Assembly: GCA_958496175.1 (NCBI GenBank)
Contig: OY292277.1
Coordinates: 5,704,001-5,768,000, forward strand
DNA: 64,000 nucleotides
Source: Sisyra terminalis
Taxonomy: Eukaryota; Arthropoda; Insecta; Neuroptera; Sisyridae
Reading direction: 5' to 3'
Made by a program: the position numbers and the translations under genes. Below, piece after piece: positions 60,901-64,000 of the stretch; position 1 is the first letter of the stretch, and the number at the start of each line of letters is the position of its first letter. The notes beneath the pieces are model-generated. The model ran no database searches and was not told the origin of the DNA. It saw only the letters and a program-made list of their open reading frames with translations.

Positions 60901-61172
60901 ACTGCAACCAGACGAGGAACACATCATGTACCAAAATAGTAAGAGTTGATTTTCTTGAATTAAAATCTCGATACATTGACCACGATCAACTTAAGCAGGT
61001 CAATGTAACGGATTCTATTGTTTTTCCAGTGTTCCATTGTTTTTATTTTTGTTTTTAAGAACCGATTTATACCAACAAATCTGGCTGTAGTCGATATATG
61101 AGACAAATCATTGCGTTGCACTATAATTTCTTTTCATATTTTAGTCATCGATTGGCGGAGATTTTTTTATGT
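51657..61172 (+). CDS. ABC transporter, subfamily A (ABCA), 5' half; 14 exons, continues past the window
   Basis: Full transporters of this family are membrane ATPases that move or flip lipids, built as TMD1-NBD1-TMD2-NBD2. Joining the 14 exons gives 820 codons with every splice in phase. Order: TM1 (about 24-42), extracellular domain (to about 205), further TM segments (about 210-420) ending in a VLPGPHRYAYPW motif typical of ABCA, NBD1 (about 460-690) with Walker A GGYDAGKST (497-505), Walker B VIVLDEP (617-623), then a post-NBD domain ending SVEYVFIK (about 770) and a GCSRYMRQIIAL stretch (about 790-801) that opens TMD2. TMD2 and NBD2 must lie beyond 64,000. Q-loop, signature and switch-His positions deviate from consensus. 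The first extracellular domain is short, as in ABCA3-like and insect members. The fact that every frame is kept argues against a dead gene. Confidence 0.93.
52083..52298 (+). CDS. ABCA exon 2: extracellular domain 1
   Basis: Follows a TTATTGTTATAG acceptor after a 158-bp intron, and ends TGCTGTAG/GTAAAT. Codons 90-161 plus one base. LFENVTKDETPPQQLNYKIR matches the family pattern of an F-N/D-x region followed by L-x-Y-x-I-R before the second membrane span. N-V-T is a possible glycosylation site. Confidence 0.88.
52575..52728 (-). mobile_element. hAT-like MITE remnant
   Basis: On the - strand it begins CAGCGGTTCCTAACC, then TTTTTCAGCCGTAGACC, the usual terminal pattern of hAT-type MITEs (CAGNGGTTCNNAACCTTTTT). 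Internal GGTCCGCGGACCCCTGG and AGGGGTCCTTGAAA pair partly. The other terminus and the target duplication are not clear, so it is probably truncated. Confidence 0.5.
52794..54127. mobile_element. Foldback element FB1 (1,334 bp) with 8-bp target duplication
   Basis: Ends are TAGGGTGAGTCAAAAAATCG and its near reverse complement CGATTTTTTGACCCACCCTA. Arms of about 610 bp are inverted copies around a spacer of about 120 bp centred near 53,460. Flanks are ATGGGCAC (52,786-52,793) and ATGGGCAT (54,128-54,135), seven of eight bases alike, which fits an 8-bp target-site duplication. No transposase frame; the 97-residue reverse frame lies within one arm and is not a gene. A CTCTACAAAA motif and TTAAGAGCTC are shared with the other foldbacks here. 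Confidence 0.88.
54192..54295 (+). CDS. ABCA exon 3: end of extracellular domain 1
   Basis: Acceptor AAAAAATATCCAG, donor AAAG/GTAATT. Encodes about residues 162-196, with NFYWTSDFLPIQYALNFAY corresponding to the family's Y-x-x-x-GF-L-x-LQ-x-x-I-x-x-A motif before TM2. Confidence 0.88.
54358..54501 (+). CDS. ABCA exon 4: TM2 and the first cytoplasmic loop
   Basis: 62-bp intron before it ends TATATTTTCAG; donor ATA/GTAAGT. Residues 197-244. Hydrophobic VFLLCMFIFGTEMLIMSII is TM2; NDIIQERQQGLI matches the family's I-V-x-E-K-E-x-R-L-K-E loop, here with the usual second basic residue replaced. Confidence 0.9.
54502..56389. other. Intron 4, first part: no recognised feature
   Basis: AT-rich unique-looking sequence. 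I see no exon matching the missing protein (exon 4 joins exon 5 directly), no clear terminal repeats and no RNA gene. Confidence 0.5.
56390..57040 (+). repeat. Degenerate tandem repeat in intron 4
   Basis: A phrase of the type GGTGTTTTTTTGTCGTTCGA, then AAGTTCCAAGAG...TCTTCATACC, recurs at about 56,427, 56,591, 56,684, 56,863 and 57,004. Between them are repeated CCATTTAAAGAAAAAGCT-type blocks (at least six). Units are diverged and of unequal length (roughly 95-180 bp). Confidence 0.7.
57131..57250 (+). mobile_element. Isolated fragment of the FB1 foldback right arm
   Basis: GGATCTTCCTATTAAAATTA, then AGAGCTCATACTTGGTGAG, GGTGTCTAGCAACCC and TTTTTTGATCCACC follow the right arm of FB1 (about 54,009-54,124) closely. 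There is no matching left arm nearby. Confidence 0.85.
57515..57731 (+). CDS. ABCA exon 5: TM3-TM4
   Basis: Acceptor TTTTGTTGCAG, donor GGAA/GTAATT. Residues 245-316 plus one base. SVLGVNNLSTFKYWLGWY matches the family's M-G-L-x-N...YWLSWF region just after the first cytoplasmic loop; two long hydrophobic spans follow (AILIPNMFLFIFMTF and VVIFILVMCIHSCLLMGMAF). Confidence 0.92.
57792..57944 (+). CDS. ABCA exon 6: TM5 region (donor site ambiguous)
   Basis: Acceptor TTTCTTTTTAG after a 60-bp intron. Two donors are possible. GTAAAG at 57,945 keeps the frame into exon 7 and gives a 65-bp intron. The better consensus GTAAGT at 57,968 would give a 42-bp intron and shift the frame. The first is chosen. 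Residues 317-367 plus one base; hydrophobic YSLLGLGVIFYML and TTVLWYLIPSITLGNLM. Confidence 0.8.
58010..58194 (+). CDS. ABCA exon 7: last span of TMD1
   Basis: Acceptor TTGTGGTTTAG, donor TAC/GTAAGA. Residues 368-429. LLALCMYLYANSVIYVFLIW, then YFHQVLPGPHRYAYPWNF matches the family pattern Y-x-L-L-x-W-Y-x-x-x-V-x-P-G-x-Y-G-x-x-x-P-W-x-F, the junction of TMD1 and NBD1. Confidence 0.92.
58291..58537 (+). CDS. ABCA exon 8: linker and Walker A of NBD1
   Basis: Acceptor CTTTTTGTAG, donor GTAG/GTAAAT. Residues 430-511 plus one base. VSIRMKKVCRRFGDYVAVDN is the usual start of the NBD; Walker A reads ILGGYDAGKSTLLSMLVG with the nucleotide-binding Lys at about 503. GGYDAGKST replaces the common GHNGAGKTT but keeps G-x4-G-K-S/T. 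Confidence 0.95.
58667..58821 (+). CDS. ABCA exon 9: Q-loop region of NBD1
   Basis: Acceptor TTTTTCCAG, donor ATT/GTAAGT. Residues 512-563. TSGSIEFDGLNI is followed by IGFCPEQSALVPYMTVQEHL, where the family reads G-V-C-P-Q-H-N-x-L-F. The Q-loop Gln position is Glu (about 544), with Gln next to it. Confidence 0.95.
58873..59103 (+). CDS. ABCA exon 10: signature, Walker B and D-loop of NBD1
   Basis: Acceptor TTTAATATGTAG after a 51-bp intron, donor CAA/GTAAAT. Residues 564-640. The signature reads NLPSGMQRRLQL where the family has LSGGMQRKL (LPSGM at 596-600). Walker B VIVLDEP keeps the Asp and catalytic Glu (621-622), and SASVD forms the D-loop. Confidence 0.95.
59159..59297 (+). CDS. ABCA exon 11: switch region of NBD1
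   Basis: Acceptor TTATTTTGTAG, donor TATG/GTAAAT. Residues 641-686 plus one base. RTIVFTTSSMEEAN aligns with the family's RTIILSTHHMDEAD, so the switch His (about 653) is Ser. MVIMSHGVLQYYGTPTFLKN matches the end of the NBD. Confidence 0.95.
59419..59700 (+). mobile_element. LINE/SINE-tail-like remnant in intron 11
   Basis: TTGTCTGTCTGTCTGTGTGT, then ACCGAATTTAATGAAATTTGGTA (a TCTG run followed by an ACCGA-TTTAATGAAATTTGG phrase), a pattern I know from many arthropod retroelement tails. Boundaries are uncertain; no coding remains. Confidence 0.4.
59737..60543. mobile_element. Foldback element FB2 (807 bp)
   Basis: Ends are TAGGGTGATTTTTTT and AAAAAAATCACCCTA. Arms of about 340 bp are inverted copies (for example AGGTAGTACGGGCCACTGAA near 60,031 against TTCAGTGGCCCGTACTACCT near 60,235) around a loop of about 130 bp. 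No clear target duplication. It shares its TAGGGTGA ends with FB1, and AGAGCGTTTAATTCTGAG / CTCTACAAAA and CTTAATATTAATTTTAAG motifs with FB1 and the cluster at 62.5-64 kb. The two open frames in it are arms only. Confidence 0.88.
60589..60838 (+). CDS. ABCA exon 12: post-NBD1 domain
   Basis: Acceptor TTATTTCTAG, donor ATCAA/GTATTT. Residues 687-769. Begins GTGYDLRVV (family GTGYYL) and ends FGLSLRSVEYVFIK, matching the family's Y-G-x-S-x-T-T-L-E-E-V-F-L-K-V. Confidence 0.93.
60901..60938 (+). CDS. ABCA exon 13: micro-exon in the inter-half linker
   Basis: 38 bp between TTAATTTTGTAG and AATA/GTAAGA. It completes a Lys and adds LQPDEEHIMYQN, a variable linker. The frame is kept on both sides (phase 2 in, phase 1 out). 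Confidence 0.8.
61060..61172 (+). CDS. ABCA exon 14: start of second transmembrane domain
   Basis: Acceptor TTTGTTTTTAAG, donor ATGT/GTGAGT. Residues 783-820. GCSRYMRQIIALHYNFFSYF then HRLAEIFLC follows the family pattern G-x-x-L-x-x-x-Q-x-x-A-L-x-x-K-R at the entry to TMD2. The next exon is not in the window. Confidence 0.85.
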
Positions 61173-61301
61173 GTGAGTAAAGATTTTTTTTTATTATTTA
61201 TGGTTCTATCACTAGTTCAACAAACTATTGTTATGCAAACTATGGTAATATGATATAGTTCTTTATAGTAGATGATAAAATTCAGATCTCAGCTTTTATT
61301 A

Positions 61302-61496
61302 AATAAGAAGACAACTCAGGTTGTTTAAGATCGATTTTTTTTATTTAATATTTTTTAATATTCAAATTAGCTACGTTTCGTTACGTATCGTAACTTCATC
61401 AGGATTCTTGAATCACAAAAAATATAATAGTTTCACTTTAAATTCAATAAATTTATAAACAAACCGATCTTAAACAACCTGAATTGTCTTCTTATT
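61302..61496. mobile_element. Small MITE (195 bp) with about 30-bp inverted termini
   Basis: AATAAGAAGACAACTCAGG, then TTGTTTAAGATCG, faces CGATCTTAAACAACCTGAATTGTCTTCTTATT-like sequence at 61,465-61,496 (shown here only to describe pairing; one or two mismatches). The interior on the - strand carries CTGATGA, a 6-bp hairpin and GAAAC. Confidence 0.75.
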
Positions 61497-61678
61497 GTTC
61501 TTCATAGTTTATGCTTATATATTTTTTCATTACAATTTACTTTAATCTTTCATATAAAACTCCACTATCCTCGCTATATTGTTACTAAGTCTTGTGGACG
61601 TTTTCAATGCAGTCTTTTTAATAGTCGTAGTTTGTAGGAGGTATTTGTAGTTTTATTAGCTATGTGGCATTCTTTAAG

Positions 61679-62133
61679 CGTTTAAGGGTTGAACATGCAG
61701 TTTAAGGGATGCCTACTTCCCACTAAGAGGGAGAGACGAACGTGGCTTCTTCAGCAATTGCATGTACCATCGTTATATAAGGGATGATTATGGAACCAAA
61801 GGCAGTTTCGGGTTCGTAACAAAGTATAGAACGATAATATAACAATCTTTTTCGATTTCGAAACAAAAAGATTTTTCGCCAAAAAAAACCGTGGGTTAAC
61901 CATCGTTGATTTTTCACGAAAATGGTCAAATAAAAAAAAAATATTTTAGGATGCCAATCGAAAGTACAAGTCTATCTGTACATGCTGTGCAAATTTTTCC
62001 CAAAACAAACCACGTTTAAGGGTTGAACATGCAGTTTAAGGGATGCCTACTTCCCACTAAGAGGGAGAGACGAACGTGGCTTCTTCAACAATTGCATGTA
62101 CCATCGTTATATAAGGGATGATATTTTCGAACC
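61679..62133 (-). repeat. Displaced piece of the 335-bp satellite inside an ABCA intron (about 1.36 copies)
   Basis: Reverse complement of the array monomer: starts CGTTTAAGGGTTGAACATGC, covers one complete unit and about a third of another, and ends ATATTTTCGAACC. It carries the variant states of the right part of the array (AAGTAGGC rather than AAGTATGC; ACATGC rather than ACAAGC). Much closer to the array than the degenerate units at 50-51.4 kb, so it moved recently. The 68-residue reverse frame is the same by-product as in the array. Confidence 0.95.
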
Positions 62134-62158
62134 TCATCACTCTGCTATGTCTTTAACG

Positions 62159-62402
62159 CAGCTCCCTAAAGTTAAGCCTTTGATTATTGATTTTTCAAAA
62201 AAAAATCTGCTCATTCGTTTGTTTGTCAAAAAGAGAAACCTAAAGTTAGCCCCTCATTCTTAAAAACGGTCGTTTTTTCCTTGAATTTGATGTATTTCTA
62301 TAGATCTTTAATGGTTCATGTAAGATCTACAGTTGTTCGACGAATGATCAAAAAAAAAATGGAAAAATCAAAAGTCAAGGGACTAACTTTAAGGAGCTCC
62401 TC
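62159..62402. repeat. Inverted repeat in the ABCA intron
   Basis: AGCTCCCTAAAGTTAAGCC, then TTTGATTATTGATTTTTCAA, is mirrored by TGGAAAAATCAAAAGTCAAG, then GGACTAACTTTAAGGAGCT. Arms of about 55 bp enclose about 130 bp. It may be the outer part of a small foldback. Confidence 0.6.
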
Positions 62403-62539
62403 CACGCAATTTGTAATCGAGTTTATTTGAAGTTCTCTGTATATTTGGCTATTGCGTACCATGAGATTTTGGTTATGGTTTTCAATATTCAATTTTGTAT
62501 TATCTGGAATCAGTTCATTTCTTTTGCCAGATGGGTACA

Positions 62540-64000
62540 ACAAAAATGGGTACAACAAATAGAAAATTGAACGATCTACAAAAAAGATTTTATACAAGTT
62601 TTTGATATATTTACTCCTTCAAAAGTTATTCGAGGTTAAAGTTGAACTAAAGAGAAATTTTAAAATTTTTTCAATTTGTTGACGCAACTATCAATTTTAT
62701 GAGAAAATTTTATAGGACATTTTTAGTAGAACACTTTTTTTCTATAACTTATCTCTATAAAAAAAATTGATATTTTTCACAGGTCCTAAGTTATTTGCAT
62801 TAAACTGAAAATTCCCTGAATTATTATTTTTTTAACATATTTTTTTTTTATTTTAATTAAATAATTTAGGACCTGTGAAAAATATCAGCAACTTTTATAC
62901 AGATTCGTTAGAGGAAAAAAAGTGCTCTACAAAAAATGTTCTATGAAATTTTCTCATAAAATTGATGGTTGCGTCAAAAAATTGAAAAAATATTAAAATT
63001 TCTCTTTAGTTCAACTTTGACCTCGAATAACTTTTGAAGGAATAAATATATCAAAAACTTGTTAGAGACCTTTTTTGTAGATCATTCAATTTTCTACAAG
63101 AATATATTTTGGTTATTCCGAAATATTGTCACCAACGTGAGCTATAAAATTCCAAAGTGTAAGAGAATATTGTTCCCATGTTATTTAAATGGAAAATCGA
63201 AATTCTACAAAAAGTGTCCTTTAAAATTTTCTCATAAAATTGATAGTTGCGTTAACAAATTGAAAAAAATTTAAAATTTCTCTTTAGTTCAACTTTGACC
63301 TCGAATAACTTTTGAAGGAATAAATATATATTGGTCATTGCGAAATATTGTCACCAACGTGAACTATAAAATTCCAAAATGCAAGAAATTTTATAGGACA
63401 TTTTTTGTAAAGCACTTTTTTTTCTATAACTTATCTCTACAAAAAAATTTTGATATTTTTCACAGGTCCTAAGTTATTTGCATTAAACTGAAAATTCCCT
63501 GACTTATTAAATCTTTTACATAAAAATTATTTTTTTATTTTAATTAAATAATTTAGGATCTGTGAAAAATAGATATCAAAAACTTTTATATAGATAAGTT
63601 ATAGGAAAAAAAGTGCTCTACAAAAAATGTCCTATGAAATTTTCTCATAAAATTGATGGTTGCGTCAAAAATTTGAAAAAATATTAAAATTTCTATTTAG
63701 TTCAACTTTGACCTCGAATAACTTTTGAAGGAATAAATATATCAAAAACTTGTAAGACCATATTTTTTGTAGATCGTTCAATTTTCTACAAGAATATACC
63801 TTGGTCATTCCGAAATATTGTCACCCAACGTGAACTATAAAATTCCAAAGTGCCAGAGAAAATTGTTCCCATGTTATTTAAATAGAAAATCGAAATTTGC
63901 GATGCAGCACCTCTTAATATTAATATTAAGAGTTTAAACTTTCACAGGATTTTTTTTTGTCATTCGCAACAATATTTTCGATATAATTAAGAAAAAAACA
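62540..64000. mobile_element. Compound foldback cluster FB3, running off the right edge
   Basis: A first palindrome is centred near 62,828 (arms about 62,575-62,800 and 62,868-63,081). A second is centred near 63,525 (arms about 63,381-63,508 and 63,547-63,650). Corresponding points are 684-686 bp apart, so the palindrome itself is tandemly duplicated. Repeated phrases are TTTTCACAGGTCCTAAGTTA, GTGCTCTACAAAAAATGT, CTCATAAAATTGATGGTTGC and GAAATATTGTCACC. Near 63,910, CTTAATATTAATATTAAGAG is followed by AAACTTTCACAGG and TTTTTTTTTGTCATT, similar to the FB2 end. The reading frames here are palindrome by-products; no ABCA exon is visible. Confidence 0.8.

Noticed and set aside
51657..61172. ABCA pseudogene
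   Set aside because: Although three ATPase motifs are altered, all 14 exons join in frame with usable splice sites and no stop over 820 codons.

Overview
The window is nuclear DNA of an AT-rich animal, most likely an insect or other arthropod. The support is an intron-bearing ABC-transporter gene with short introns (51-158 bp where no repeat has inserted), a very large satellite array, and several foldback/MITE-type repeats. There is no bacterial, plasmid or phage organisation. The order or species cannot be told from the sequence alone.

Layout. (1) 1-44,930: an uninterrupted head-to-tail satellite array, unit about 335 bp, about 134 copies, running off the left edge. It is divided into blocks with different variant families and nested higher-order repeats: 4-, 7- and 10-unit duplications near the left end, a 2-unit alternation in the middle, then a 14-unit (4,688 bp) and a 10-unit (3,347 bp) tandem duplication toward the right. 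(2) 44,931-49,990: a 5-kb imperfect palindrome joined to satellite at both ends, with the satellite pointing outward in opposite orientations. Inside lie three copies (A+, B+, C-) of a roughly 1-kb module carrying a tRNA-like segment, a conserved hairpin and clusters of TGACGTCA. (3) 49,991-51,400: degenerate satellite relatives, including a shorter unit of about 186 bp that shares about 130 bp with the 335-bp monomer, then an orientation flip near 51,055. (4) 51,657 to beyond the right edge: the 5' half of an ABC transporter of subfamily A on the + strand, 14 exons and 820 codons within the window: TM1, first extracellular domain, TM2-6 region, NBD1, post-NBD domain and the start of the second half. 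Its long introns hold three related foldback elements or clusters, a hAT-like remnant, a small MITE with a hammerhead-like motif, a LINE/SINE-tail-like piece and a displaced 1.36-copy piece of the 335-bp satellite.

Interpretation. The most interesting part is the relation between the satellite and the palindrome. Satellite monomers form the outer ends of the palindrome's arms, and a shorter, more diverged relative sits beside them. This fits a satellite born from subterminal tandem repeats of a foldback element and then amplified by unequal exchange, as known for the Tetris element of Drosophila virilis. The second point is that NBD1 of the ABCA protein keeps Walker A and Walker B but has changed Q-loop, signature and switch-histidine positions, which suggests a non-hydrolytic first nucleotide site.

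The 60-95-residue open frames that recur in the array are almost certainly not genes: they begin at TTG and simply copy the homogenised monomer.
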